From assembly GCA_021234155.1 (NCBI GenBank), contig JAJEKV010000020.1, positions 8,106,563 to 8,170,562 on the forward strand: DNA of 64,000 nucleotides, given 5' to 3'. Shown here piece by piece: positions 11,061-21,629 of the stretch. A program made the position numbers and the translations under genes. The DNA comes from Isoetes taiwanensis (taxonomy: Eukaryota; Streptophyta; Lycopodiopsida; Isoetales; Isoetaceae). The notes beneath the pieces are model-generated. The model saw only the letters and a program-made list of their open reading frames with translations, had not been told where the DNA came from and ran no database searches. Each line of letters begins with the position of its first letter. Positions within the stretch are counted from its first letter, which is position 1.

Positions 11061-11253
11061 TCAAGATCAAGGTGAAGCGGTAAGCTTCGGGATCGGAATT
11101 GCAAGAAGCTTGCTCCAAGGTGGGCTGGACCTTTGTAATAGTCAAGAGAGTAGGTAATCAATCCTACAAGCTAGACTTGCCAAAGACACCTAAAGATTCA
11201 TAAGGTCTTCCACGTGAGTTTGTTAAAGAAGCACACCCCAAATCCGCATCGTC

Positions 11254-11508
11254 TTGGACTCTCCAACGTTGTTGGAAATGATGGAGGAGCAAATGGAAAT
11301 AGTTCCGAACTTAATTCTTGATAAAGATTTCAAGAAAACGAGGAGATCCGAGTTTCTCCAATATTTGGTCAAGTGGAAACACTTGCCGCTGGAAGACGCG
11401 ACATGGGTACTTAAGAAAGATTTAGTAAAGCAAGCCACTACGTTTATGGAGCAATGGGGCGGCAAGGTCATCTCCAAGAAATCGGCTCGGGCATGTCGAT
11501 TTGTGTAG
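11254..11508 (+). CDS. Chromodomain-like C terminus of gypsy pol
   Basis: The open stretch reads ILDKDFKKTRRSEFLQYLVK, then WKHLPLEDATWVLKKDL. The pattern of I-L-D, Y-L-V-K-W and a later A-T-W-V is that of the chromodomain at the end of chromovirus integrases, thought to direct integration to heterochromatin. The aromatic-cage positions appear partly changed, so methyl-histone binding is uncertain. It ends at TAG after RACRFV. Confidence 0.75.
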   Translation: MDSPTLLEMMEEQMEIVPNLILDKDFKKTRRSEFLQYLVKWKHLPLEDATWVLKKDLVKQATTFMEQWGGKVISKKSARACRFV

Positions 11509-12380
11509 ATTAATTCTATGTATAGTTAAGATTAATCTACGCATGCAACCTATGCTTGGTGCGGGTCGCATGCGTGTTACCGATGATGGGACCACTACGG
11601 TGATCTCTAGGGCGTGGTGTAATGTCAATGTAGGCATGATCGCGTTTCCGCTTGGGCGGGAAGTGGAAGGTAGATTAGAAAGTCTACTGCTCCATTTCCC
11701 GCGAGTAGACGACCTCGAGAAAGGAGGTCATGAAGGAATGCAATCGATAGGAAAAGCACCTCTAGCCCCATATATGCTTTGATAGGAGGAATCGGGGCCT
11801 TCACGCCCCATATACACGGGGAAGGACCTATCCTCCACGGCCCGGGCAACTAGGGTGTAGGCATGAGCGCATATAGGCATATAGGCTACCGTCTCCACGG
11901 CCATAATGGAAGATTCACCCTCTTCCTACGCCGGGAGATTAGCCATGCATCCATGTAGATAGGTGGGGTGGTCAACATATAACCAAAATTTTATTAATAA
12001 CTAAAATGGTACTAAAGTAGTGTCGACACAGGGGCCCAATAGAGCTCCGGAGGGCAAGGAGGTCGAAGTTATTTAAGACTTGCAACACAAATTTTGTTGG
12101 AATGTGTTGCAAGGAATGAAGAGTGCCTCGGACGTTAATTTTAATTTTGATAAACTTAATTGTCATGTTAAGTGAATTATTGAGTAACCTGTTTTAATGA
12201 TGTTATGAATTGATAAGTTATTTCATAATATAACGGCGTGATAATGTCCTAAAAATATTACCTTAAGGTAATCGTAATAAATGTGTAAGTATTATAGTAG
12301 CTTATAGTATGTATCAGGTTGATTGCAGGTTAGGATGATCCCAAGGTGGGGAGACCCACGATCTTTGCGACAAAGATCAT
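11509..12380. other. 3' untranslated region of the gypsy element
   Basis: About 870 bp without coding potential lies between the chromodomain stop and the polypurine tract. It contains an AT-rich part (11,970-12,310). At 12,360-12,378 there is a perfect 8-bp hairpin, GATCTTTG-CGA-CAAAGATC, just before the polypurine tract. Confidence 0.6.
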
Positions 12381-12397
12381 TTCAAAGGTGGGGAGAA
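12381..12397 (+). promoter_or_regulatory. Polypurine tract
   Basis: TTCAAAGGTGGGGAGAA directly abuts the TGTGACG start of the LTR, the position of the plus-strand primer in LTR retrotransposons. A near-duplicate, CCCAAGGTGGGGAGA, lies about 45 bp upstream. Confidence 0.75.
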
Positions 12398-14066
12398 TGT
12401 GACGTTCCAAAGCCGCGATTATCACGGTCCCGGGGCGTATCTTGCCTTTACCTAAATCACGCCGCATTACACGCCACTCCGACCGACGCGGTACGCTTAA
12501 CGTGTAGCCAGGTGGGTAGCCCTAGGGGGCAACTTGCCAAGAAATATGTGCAACTATTAATGTGCACATTTTCCAATGTACACATTAATGTGGGCACACA
12601 TTTCCATGTGGACACTTGATGCCAAGTGGGCCATACCCAAGTGTGCAATTAATGTGCACATTTTCCAATGTACACATTAATGTGGGCACACATTTACATG
12701 TGGGCACATTTTGCCACCTAACCATTAAAGGCAAGTGGGCCCATTCCCAATTATCCCACATGCCTAAAGGGGATAATTGGAAACCCTAGCCAACCCCTTG
12801 TCTATTAAGGGAGGGAAACCCTAACTTGCCCAAATTTCGTTTCTAGGGTTTTAGAACTCTGTTTTGGCTGCCTCAACAGCCAAAACCGCCTCCCAGACTC
12901 TGCCTGAGGGAATTGCTCCATTAGTTTCCCTTGATTCGAGCGTTTCAGCAGGATGGTCGAGCTCAGGTCAGGAGGAGCCACTCAAGGATCAGGTATTTGG
13001 CCAATTAGATAGTCTAAACCCTATTTCAGTCATAGAATCAGTAGGTTTAGCCTATTAAATTGCCCATAGCAGCCTTCTAGATCTCTAGATACCAGCCTCT
13101 AACTAAAGAACCTAACTCTATGATGTAGATTAGATATAGTTCTTTAGTTCTTCTGTGATGTATGTGGATGATGTATCTCTATGAACTCCTTGTATTGGGA
13201 AGGGGGGTAGAGACCTAAAGCTTGGTAGTAGATGCTCCTAGAGTAGCCTCTCTAGCGCACTATAGATTCGGCCTGTGCACAAGAACCACACCTGGTTGTG
13301 GGTGAAGGGGCCAGACTGGCTAAGAAGGAGGTTCATGTCCTAACTCTTGAACGATCTCTCTGGTGTGTAAGGCCTACCAGGGATCACTGTGACTAGGTCT
13401 AATGGCTCACCACTGAGTGCGGGTGAGGCATGGACTCGACACCCGTGAAGTGGTGTACACTTTCCAGTGGGTTCAGTCGAATACGGGCAGTGGCCCTCTA
13501 GTCACCGCATGTAGACCTCTGGAGGGAGTGATCCCTTCCTGCCCCATCGGAACTGGGAGGATGAAACCCAGGAATAGCCCTTTTGGCTATGCCTCCGGCG
13601 GGCTACAGTCAGGTCCCGACACTTTTCAGCCTACTCTGCAAAGTGTGCACAGGAGGGGCGGATGGAGTGGACAACCCTATGCCATGTTCATATGCCAGCC
13701 CAATCCATTGTCATGAATTCTGTCTGCAATGAACTCTGGAGACCCAAGCCGTCAGTCATTCCCTTGAGTCTGAGCCTTGGGTAGGACTTCCCATATGTAT
13801 TGTGCTCACCTTGTTTATGCAGATGTGATGGACCACCCTTCGAGGTGGATATGTGCTTATGTTATATACTGACATGTATGTTCACGCTTCCGCAGCTAGG
13901 TAGGCCCTGAGGGAGACGGGGTAAAATGACCCCTTCACTCTTCCCACTGGAACCGTCACGGTTGCAGTGTTATGTGGAGGGCCCTGTATCGGCATGGAGC
14001 TGGTATGGGGGATGAACTCCTGTTTGTATACGGTGAGTGCACCGTATACGAGTAGGGGACGTCACA
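12398..14066 (+). repeat. 3' LTR of the gypsy element (1,669 bp)
   Basis: The proposed LTR starts TGTGACGTTCC after the polypurine tract and ends GGGGACGTCACA. The two ends form a short inverted repeat (TGTGACGTYCC) with the canonical TG..CA borders. Inside are telo-box-like AAACCCTA motifs near 12,781 and 12,817, and a weak TATTAAGG candidate near 12,802. A 92-bp-period direct duplication at about 12,557-12,710 is rich in short palindromes. The right border rests on the inverted-end match only, because no second LTR is available. Confidence 0.7.
12557..12710. repeat. 92-bp-period duplication in the LTR
   Basis: A stretch of about 55 bp starting TTAATGTGCACATTTTCC recurs 92 bp later with few changes. 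Each copy contains the palindrome-like pairs AATGTGCACATT and AATGTACACATT. They lie upstream of the presumed LTR transcription start and could be an enhancer duplication. Confidence 0.7.
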
Positions 14067-15112
14067 TAGGCAATAGAATACTTGATACCATGACTTTATG
14101 GGAATTGGCCTGAAGAAATCTTTGGTGCTCGACATGGAAGAAGTATTGCAGAAGCATAAGGACAAGTCTAATAGAGAAGAGAATGGAAATACATGTTTTG
14201 TTAGCATAGAAATGAGAGAACTCCTTGAAGACCTCTGATTGATTTTTTGTCACGGAGAGCTTCAAACATTTGAGTAGGTTTTATAGAGGAATGAAACATT
14301 GATGCATAGCCTAACTCCAAACCTCGCAAGAAAAAGTAAAACCCAATGATTACAGACTCAAAATGCAAGTTGTATGCAATACATATACAATGAATCCCCG
14401 TCTCCATAGCTAAATGAAGATCTCCCTCTCTCCCTTCCTCCCTCCCTCTCCCCCCTCACACACATACACGAGTAAAAAAAAAGACGGAATAATAAAGTTT
14501 ACTTCACTTTACCTCCCTCCCCTCCCTCCCTCCCTCCCTCCCTCCCCCCTCCCCCCTCCCCATGCATGAAAGTGAGGCCTAGTTACATTTATTGCATCAT
14601 GTGAATGAAGAACCATGTGAAATAGATAGAGGAATCATCGGATCCTTAGAAACATACGAAGCAATGTATGAAGAATCCAAATAGAGAAATAAGCCGAGGG
14701 AGGGGGGAAGGTGCAAAAGAACCTAGGAACTGTGAATTGTTTTGCATGTCAATTTTGTTCATGGTATAAAGTAAGAACTCATTTTAAAAAATTGAAGAAG
14801 GTTGCTAAGAATTTAATAACATGAGATACATGGAAGTTGCAAGCAAAGTAAAGCTACTTAAAAATGCAAAGACATGTCTTTTGTTTCTCAATAGTTATGG
14901 TTCGGGTTCTAAGCCTAGGCCCTATTGAAGGCAATGATCTGGAGTCCGTGATTGAGCTCGAACATGCAATTACGTGCCAAGCAATGCTCCTACCATTGTG
15001 ACGTGTAGCATCTTGGATGCAATGTCAATGTCGCCGAACATTGTTAACTCTTCTGTCACGTCGTCGTTCCCACAAGTAACCCCCTCCAAAAAAAAAAAGG
15101 GGGCATCTCTAA
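14067..15112. other. Intergenic DNA with CCCT-rich microsatellite
   Basis: No coding region is supported here. A pyrimidine microsatellite of CTCC/CCCT units occupies about 14,425-14,460 and 14,508-14,562. The rest is AT-rich and unassigned. Confidence 0.5.
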
Positions 15113-15120
15113 GTTTTCCC

Positions 15121-15884
15121 CATGGTTACCGGGAACGGCGTTCCAGTTCCGAACACGTTCCAGGGCATGCCACGTTCTGGGAACTTTTGTTCCCGTTCCA
15201 AATGTGCGTGTTACCGGGAACGTCGTTCCGACAACGTTCCGGTAAGTTGGGAACGTTGTTCCCAACTATAAAATTTGTTTTGACCATTTCCTTCACCCTT
15301 TTTTTTTTTTTTTCACTTTTACTTTTGCAAATTTCGATTTTGGTAGGTTGGGTCCTATTCATTCGTAACAGGGCAGAAATTGATGCTGAAGAAGGTAATG
15401 GTGATAATGAGAATGAGGATATGCTCATTGCCGCTGCTGAAAATAAGTTTAGTTCTACTAGTTAAAGCATTGTCATGAAATTAATGTTTTAAAAACTATT
15501 GTTTTAGCTACTTTATTATGAATATGTTTTGAGGCTATCATGCCATATATTTGCTATATAATAGAAGATTTCCTTTTTATAATGATGGCTTAAGATATAT
15601 TTGTCATAAAAGTTAAAGTATATGGTGTTTTTATGTTTATTTATAAGAATATGTAATGCTGTAGAGCCTTACTTTCATTTGGCCATTATTATACATCACC
15701 CTTTGATATTTTAAACTTGAAAACTAGTTCCATAGGTTAATTAGCTCATGGGAACATCAAATCCGTTTTCAAAATTTATTTTTTCCAAAGTTGGATGTTC
15801 CCGTTCCGAAGTGTTCCGGTTCCAGTTCCGGTATTTGGGGTGCCGTTCCGGTTCCGGTTTCGGTTCCGGTTCCGGGTAACCATG
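15121..15884. mobile_element. Short hAT-type DNA transposon (764 bp)
   Basis: The left end CATGGTTACCGGGAAC matches the inverted right end CATGGTTACCCGGAAC. Both flanks carry GTTTTCCC (15113-15120 and 15885-15892), a perfect 8-bp target duplication as made by hAT transposases. The ends are lined with repeated GTTCC/GGAAC units (15,130-15,265 and 15,800-15,870). The element is too short for a transposase and should depend on one supplied in trans. A T-run near 15,298-15,315 precedes a possible splice acceptor. Confidence 0.85.
15348..15465 (+). pseudogene. Possible transposase C-terminal exon remnant
   Basis: After a T-rich tract and a TTTTGGTAG acceptor-like site, a short open stretch follows with an acidic run (AEIDAEEGNGDNENEDM) and a TAG at 15463-15465. 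It sits where a deletion derivative would keep the last exon of its parent gene. The length is too short to prove a hAT transposase origin. Confidence 0.3.
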
Positions 15885-15892
15885 GTTTTCCC

Positions 15893-16490
15893 TTCTATTA
15901 TAATGCTTCATAATGGAGAAATTCTATTTATTGATGGAAAATGTTCAAATATACCCCTTATGTTTGCAAATATTCCAACCAAAAGACTGGGAATTTGGCT
16001 CAAATGGCAATAACGTTTTTAAACTCGATCAAATAAAAAATGTCAATCATGGAACTTATAGATGAGATTAAGACCTACCAGTAGCAATAGACTCACTTAA
16101 AGCAGAGATGAAATCTAGTTACAGTGCTTAAAAGAGTTTTATATAAGAAACAACTCAAATGAGCATAACAATAGATGAATTTGGTCTTGTTGGAAAAAAG
16201 TGCTACATAAACAAGGTGCTGCGCACGGAGGGTTGCCCTCCATGGCCGGAGGTTGAGGTGGCTTAAATCATACTTGAAAGTTATGTTTTTACAATCAATC
16301 GTAATAAGTTTATGACTTTGAATAATGTGCTCAATGAGTTTTTCATATCTACCCATGTGAAATTTAACATCCCATCCAACATACCAATATAATCCATGTT
16401 CCTTTAATTTTTTCCCTGTCAAGCATAAAATGTGGAAGTGGCCCGCATACAAATACTTGGAAGTGGAGTTCCCCTCTTCTATGCACTAGG
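15893..16490. other. Intergenic DNA with dispersed repeat copy
   Basis: No gene is supported. The segment 16150-16199 (AACTCAAATGAGCATAACA, then GATGAATTTGGTCTTGTTGG) recurs near 20,034-20,082. It is followed by a short inverted GGAGGGTTGCCCTCC unit near 16,227. Confidence 0.5.
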
Positions 16491-16494
16491 ATGC

Positions 16495-17015
16495 TTCCAT
16501 CCGTCCACGAGCGACATCGGGCTCGAAGGCGCTTTATGCAATGTAGAACAACAGTCATAGAACGGAGTTGTATGATTGGGGCCATCATTTGCACCTGTTC
16601 AAGGAATTGGTGGAGCCTGTCCTTTTGTACAAGATCGAGGTATGGCACCCCGTGGTCTCCCTCGCTACCTGGAATGACTTGGAGCAGGTGCAGAAAGCCT
16701 TCTTGGCTCGGGTACAAGGGCTGGAGTAAGTACATGGTCCCATACCAAATCTTGTTGCAAGAGACAGGGTTCTTGCCCCTTCGGCGGTCCTCGATCTCCA
16801 CATTGTCTACTTTCAGAAGATGGACAGTATGGATAATGCTGGCCTCCCTAACCTGGTTTTGTACCGTGGCAATGGGGCCACAGCGCCTCAAGGCCTATTA
16901 GAAGGAAAAGCAAGCTCAGTGGCTCGCCAGATGGAATGTACAGGAGCACAGGTGCATACATGTGCATATTGGTTGTTTTTTAGGTCCAGAAGGGCCCGGA
17001 ATTTTTGTTAATAAA
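16495..17015 (+). mobile_element. LINE reverse transcriptase 3' fragment
   Basis: One plus frame reads LYDWGHHLHLFKELVEPVLL near 16,568, then YKIEVWHPVVSLATWNDLEQ and VQKAFLARVQGLE, followed by a stop. This is the end of the RT domain of plant non-LTR elements, comparable to the LINE at 31,337 (LFKTLVQTVALYGVPIWGP, then IQKMFLREELGI). Later parts continue in broken form to about 16,840. The stretch TTTTTGTTAATAAAACCACC near 17,000 resembles a LINE 3' end without a long A tail. It is 5' truncated and dead. Confidence 0.65.
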
Positions 17016-17032
17016 ACCACCAAGAGATTAAT

Positions 17033-17377
17033 TAAAATGGACGTCAACCTCAAACCCCCCTATTGTTTTAGTGCATGTTCTTGCAAGGCATCTACCCAAA
17101 GGTGTATGCCGAAATCTTAGTTCAATCCGTGCAAAAAGAACTGTTGTGCACCAGCAACATATACCATTTTGTGTACTTTCACGGGTTGCACCCTCCAACC
17201 CTCGAGATCGCTGTACTTTCACAGATTGCACCCTCCAACCCTCGAGATCGCTCTAAACTTCCATCCACCGGTTAAATGCCTCACAAATATGCGGCAAACA
17301 ACACCGCGCGGAGGTGCTTCTTTTGGGAAGGGGGGAGGGTGGGGGGTTATTAATTTCAAAGATTGACGTCCATTTTA
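17033..17377. mobile_element. MITE-like element (~345 bp)
   Basis: The ends carry the inverted sequence TAAAATGGACGTCAA (17033-17047) and TTGACGTCCATTTTA (17063-like arm at 17363-17377). Further inside there are weaker complementary blocks (AACCCCCC against GGGGGGTT). No target duplication was recognised, so the family is open. It holds a 40-bp tandem duplication. Confidence 0.6.
17172..17251. repeat. 40-bp tandem duplication
   Basis: Two head-to-tail 40-bp copies (17172-17211 and 17212-17251) share TGTACTTTCAC, then TTGCACCCTCCAACCCTCG and AGATCGC, with differences at only about two positions. It lies inside the MITE-like unit. Confidence 0.85.
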
Positions 17378-18173
17378 GTGATGGTTTTTATGTTGTCAGT
17401 TTTACTAATATGCTAATTGATGTGATAGGACATGAGGAAACACAACTAATAGACAAAACCTTTTATAAATGCTTGTCCAAGCCTAGATGTTGATCCAACA
17501 GCCTGGGTCGATGCATTATATGATTAATATGTCTTATACAATTGATTTGGAATAGCAGGGTAAAATAACCCCACACTTATTATTCTACCTAGATGCGAAA
17601 TGCAAATTGTGGTTATAAATGTCTACTATATTTCAAAATATGTAATCCTCCATATATGATCTAGTAGACGAATCAAAAGATATTTTATTCGCACTTCGAA
17701 ATCCATAAAACTGATGTATCTATTTTACGTGGCAAAACGTAGCAGGCATGAAAGCAAAAGTTTTGGATGACGCAGACATTTAAGTTCTAAGTGGCCAGCT
17801 AGCAAGGCTGGAAGAACACACTAAATTATGTGTAAAACATCTATCTGTTGAAAAACTCTAGTCTGCATATTAAAAAGACTAGTGCGTGCATATCTTGCCA
17901 AAATATCGCATCCAAGGCTTAGGATGACATGCATCACCAAACAACATCCATTTGGTGGCTTAGAGCGATTCCTATTCTGGCATTCCTTTTGCAGAAACAT
18001 AAATTGAAGCATTTTACTGAAAAAGGCAGTGAACAAAAAAATGCAGATCTTTTCATACCAGTCATGTGTTGATCGTGAGTGAAAGTGGGATGAGGGAAGG
18101 TCTAAACCAAAGCTATAATAATGCTTTCCTGGACTGTTGATTCTGTTCCAACTCTGGTTCCTTAAATTGCACA
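17378..18173. other. Intergenic DNA
   Basis: AT-rich DNA. Nothing beyond the 3' flank of the minus-strand F-box gene is recognised. Confidence 0.5.
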
Positions 18174-19221
18174 CTATAACTGGAACAGACATGGTCCCAC
18201 AAGGAAAATAGTTGGTTCCTTCCACACATAATACACATTGCCTTCCACTATTCCAACTCTGACTACAGCAACCTTGGAAACATGGTCCTCATGCACTTCC
18301 CAAACTCCCATGCCAGTAACAAGATTATAAGCAGAATAGGTGTCCAACCCCGAGGTGCTTCCTAAGTACAAGGAACCCTTGTGCCTCAACAAGCAAATGC
18401 CTTGCCAAGGTGGAACCAGCAGCAAACACATTGCAGAATCTTGAGGTAGTATTTCTACAGCTTCAGGAGGTAATACTTCATTCTCAGAAGGTAGAATATT
18501 TGATAGTTCAATTCTGTTGCTCTCAAGTACAGTAATCCACTCTTCATGATGCAGACCAAAGTCTACAAGTTCGCTCCCTGGTCTATCACTCTCTCTGTCG
18601 TATTCTTCGTCACGTTCTCGGTTGTATTCTTCATATTCTAATGCATCAGACCAGACATTAGCAACAGAATCATAAACATTAAATATAATCGTATTCGCAT
18701 TCGCGCTATACACCTGTAATAGTAATCCTGTATGCACCTGAAATACAATCCAGTAATTGCATCCTCACCTGGACTCTGCATCTATCATATGTAAATGACT
18801 CCACAACCTGACTAATGTGCTCTTAAGAGGTGGCAGCCGGAACCATTCCCTTGTCAAAGGATTGCCCACCACGAGGGCAAAACTTGAAGGACATTCTGCC
18901 ACTAGTCTAGCACACACCAACCCGGCGAAGCCACAACCTGAATGTCTGGGCTTACAGGAGAGAACCTGGATATACCCCTGACATATATTCCTCATCATGG
19001 CTATCCCTAGGGATTTGCTGCCACTTCTGCCTGAATCTGGAGGAGCTAATGAAAGAATGCCATGCCTTGCAGACACTCAAACATCTGAAGAGGCTCCTTA
19101 GAGCTAGAAGTATATTTTCCAATAAATCCTCGAAAATCACTGATCTCAGGTTATCCACTTCCACATTTGAAAACAGTCCCTTGTTCCTCTTCATCCCAAT
19201 CTCTTCTGCAGAACTAGCCAT
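18174..19221 (-). pseudogene. F-box protein gene with broken frame
   Basis: The start ATGGCTAGTTCTGCAG (19221) follows an acceptor-like TTAGGCAG, suggesting a 5'-UTR intron. Residues ~30-70 give an F-box: VIFEDLLENILLALRSLFRC, then LSVCKAWHSFISSSRFRQKW. Such proteins are substrate receptors of SCF ubiquitin ligases. Downstream sequence resembles F-box-associated/kelch-type repeats (SSFALVVGNPLTREWFRLPP). Two defects appear: a frame change between ~19,040 and 18,960 separates the F-box from the rest, and an in-frame TGA near 18,764 splits the C-terminal part, which then stays open to the stop at 18174. The TGA lies in a GTGAGG that could be a donor, but the nearest acceptors are only 31-49 nt away, shorter than normal plant introns. 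I favour a pseudogene. Confidence 0.7.
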
Positions 19222-21629
19222 GACCTGCCTAATCATATCTACTGCATGTACCACAGAGAACAAAAATAGCGAATGTTTTGTGATCTTTGTAATTACAACA
19301 CTCAAGATTTAAGAAATGTGTCAAAAAGAAAGACCTTAAAACTCAGAGCTCTTGTTGTGGCGAGATGCCTCATAGCCGGAACGATCCATAGTGCAGAAGC
19401 CCGCCTCTGCAAACACCTAAAGGCGAGATACAATAGCAAACCCTAAGCCATGAATTCAATCCTCTCAGATTCTTCGCTTATAGCAGAGACCGGGGGGTGG
19501 GAATGAGGAAGAATGAAAATGCATGGAAATCTTGCTTCCACATCACAGTGAGAAATATCTTTGCTTCCGCGACCCCCTGTTTAAAAGAAAAGAAATGTTC
19601 TTGAACCTTCTGAAAAAGGGTTGACGGTTACGCTGCCTTCTTCAGCTACTGCTCTGTTAGAGAAAAAAAAAATCGTAGCCTTGCTCAGCTCAGAAGACCG
19701 CTCTTGCAATTTGTGCTTAAGATTTACACTCCATCGATTTATTGTCAGTATAGAAGGCAGAAGAGAATACTCTGCCATATTCATCAAATTCGAGCTTCGG
19801 TTCTTTGATCGGAGGGGTTCGGTGACCGCCAGTTTACAGATGAATGCGACCATGGAGCCTCCAGTTACCCGGTTCGCTTCAAGAAATCAGACGTCAAAGC
19901 TGACCGCCAGTTTACAGGAAATAGGAGGTTTTTAGCAGTCACCAGCATATCCTAGGGATATTCAAGAATATACCTAGGATATGCCAAAAGCCCACATAAA
20001 CAAGGGTTTGCCCCCCTAGGGGCAACCCAAAAACCAACTCAAACGAGCATAACATTTGATGAATTTGATCTTGTTGGAAAAATATTACCTTAATTTATAT
20101 TGTTTGTGAAGATAACTTTTGAATACTGCCTAAGCCTACTGTTGCGCTTTTTTGCCAGTTTCTTAATTTTCTCCATTTACTTTAGTCAACATCTTTTTGA
20201 AAACGTGCTAAAAAATCGAGCTAAGTTTAGCCCTTAAATTATTCCATGGTATCCAACCTCTAACAAGCCTCTAAGCATGCAAATTCAAGCTTATCCTCAG
20301 CTAACAGACATGCAAATCTTGCCACGGGAACATCTAAAACCTCAGTTGAATCCATTGAATCCCACCTTAAGAAGATGATTGATGTAGTGCTTTGCAAGCT
20401 CTGGCCTCCTCAGCTGCCTTGATGCAATTCAGATGCACTCTCCTAAGCTCTTGCCTCCCTGGTGCTCCTCTGCCTTCATGCAATGTAAAAGCTTTTGCAA
20501 AGTCCTCCTCAAAAGAGGCAAAACCCTTGATATTATCTTCTCCGTGCATGCCAAGCATGTATACATACGTATGTAAATACGTATATTTGCCCATCAAGTG
20601 GCCATGTCCGTTACATTTCTATAACCTAAACGCTAAATTTCTTTGCAGTAGCTGTATTTCACATAACGTCTAGCTTCAACCAGCTAGATTCCCTTGTAGC
20701 CTGTATGAATTCATATGGCATTGATATTTCTTATAGCATTCAGGGTTGAAAAGTGGTGGCGGCGCTCTAAGTGGGACTGTTAGAAATCTAAGACCCCAAG
20801 ATTACCCAAAAGAAACAAATATTGGAACTAGCAAGAATTTTCGCCTAATAATGGTTTATGTATACATGAATGGCTTCTTACTTGACATTTTTGCTGATGG
20901 TCGACATATGGAGCAGAGAGGCATTATTGACATCTCAGGAATGTCATGTAAGAAGACATTCCTGCAACATGCAATCGATCTACTTGCAATTCTGCACCAT
21001 AATTTGCACTTCTGTAACATTCCTGGATTGAAAACTTGCTACTTGTCGTGAAATGATTAGGCATGGGGGCATGACTGCAAGTAAATCAATTTTGCATTGG
21101 AAAATTTTCAAATATGCCTGTATAGTTACCATGCAATTTTTAATAACTCCAAAAAGTACCCCTGCTAACCGGCTAACATGTTGGTGACAAATACTACTTA
21201 GCGCTTAAATTTTATAATTTGAAGTCTTGCATGTATTTTTTAATTGTTAACAAAGACTTTTTCTTCAATGATGGTGTGTGCCTTTATGTGGAACTATCCT
21301 GCACAACCAAAACAGAGCTCTGAGATGGATTTTGGCCTAGATGTATTTCGGGATCATTCCAGAACTTGAGATGAAAGTCTAAGTGCAACCAAACTCTCAC
21401 AGAATTTCGGACCATGCAATCCCTTTTCTGGACAAATCCATTTCCAGTTCTTTGGACATCTTTGACCATTTTGATCATAATAATATCAGAATTGCCTATT
21501 CATGCAATATAACCCAGGATTGAGCTGTCATTTACTTTCCATCCTGAGCATCCATAAAGTAAGTTACTTCAATGCATTACAAGTTAATATAACAGTATGT
21601 TTAAGAGGCCTGCTGCCGTGAGCAATGAA
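19222..21629. other. Intergenic DNA between F-box and PDF genes
   Basis: No supported gene. It includes the probable F-box promoter/5' UTR (19,222-19,900), a dispersed repeat copy (19,936-20,082) and the 3' flank of the deformylase gene. Open frames at 19,581-19,935, 20,367-20,673 and 20,746-21,051 have no coding features. Confidence 0.5.
19936..20082. repeat. Dispersed repeat, copy upstream of F-box gene
   Basis: It starts CAGTCACCAGCATAT and contains ACATAAACAAGGGTTTGCCC, CCCTAGGGGCAACCC and then AACTCAAACGAGCATAACA. The first ~95 bp match 23,526-23,630 upstream of the deformylase gene; the last ~50 bp match 16,150-16,199. GGGTTTGCCCC and GGGGCAACCC form a small fold-back. Confidence 0.75.

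Larger units (their letters stand above)
6823..14066 (+). mobile_element. Ty3/gypsy chromovirus-type LTR retrotransposon, no 5' LTR found
   Basis: The domain order is gag, protease, reverse transcriptase, RNase H, integrase and a C-terminal chromodomain-like segment, followed by about 890 bp of untranslated DNA, a polypurine tract and a 1.67-kb LTR. This is the order of plant chromoviruses (Ty3/Metaviridae). Pol is interrupted by many frameshifts and stops, so the copy cannot encode a polyprotein. No upstream copy of the LTR was found, so the 5' end is deleted, displaced by other insertions, or outside the window. The last LTR base is at 14066; the next five bases (TAGGC) would be half of a target duplication. 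Confidence 0.85.

Noticed and set aside
13417-13716. 99-codon open frame in the LTR
   Set aside because: It lies wholly inside the 3' LTR downstream of the presumed transcription start, with no domain; treated as LTR sequence.
14974-15465. 163-codon open frame across the hAT left end
   Set aside because: It runs through the 8-bp target duplication and the transposon terminus into a poly-T tract, so it joins unrelated sequences by chance.
16364-16891. 175-codon minus-strand open frame
   Set aside because: The same DNA encodes LINE RT motifs on the plus strand; the minus frame is their shadow.
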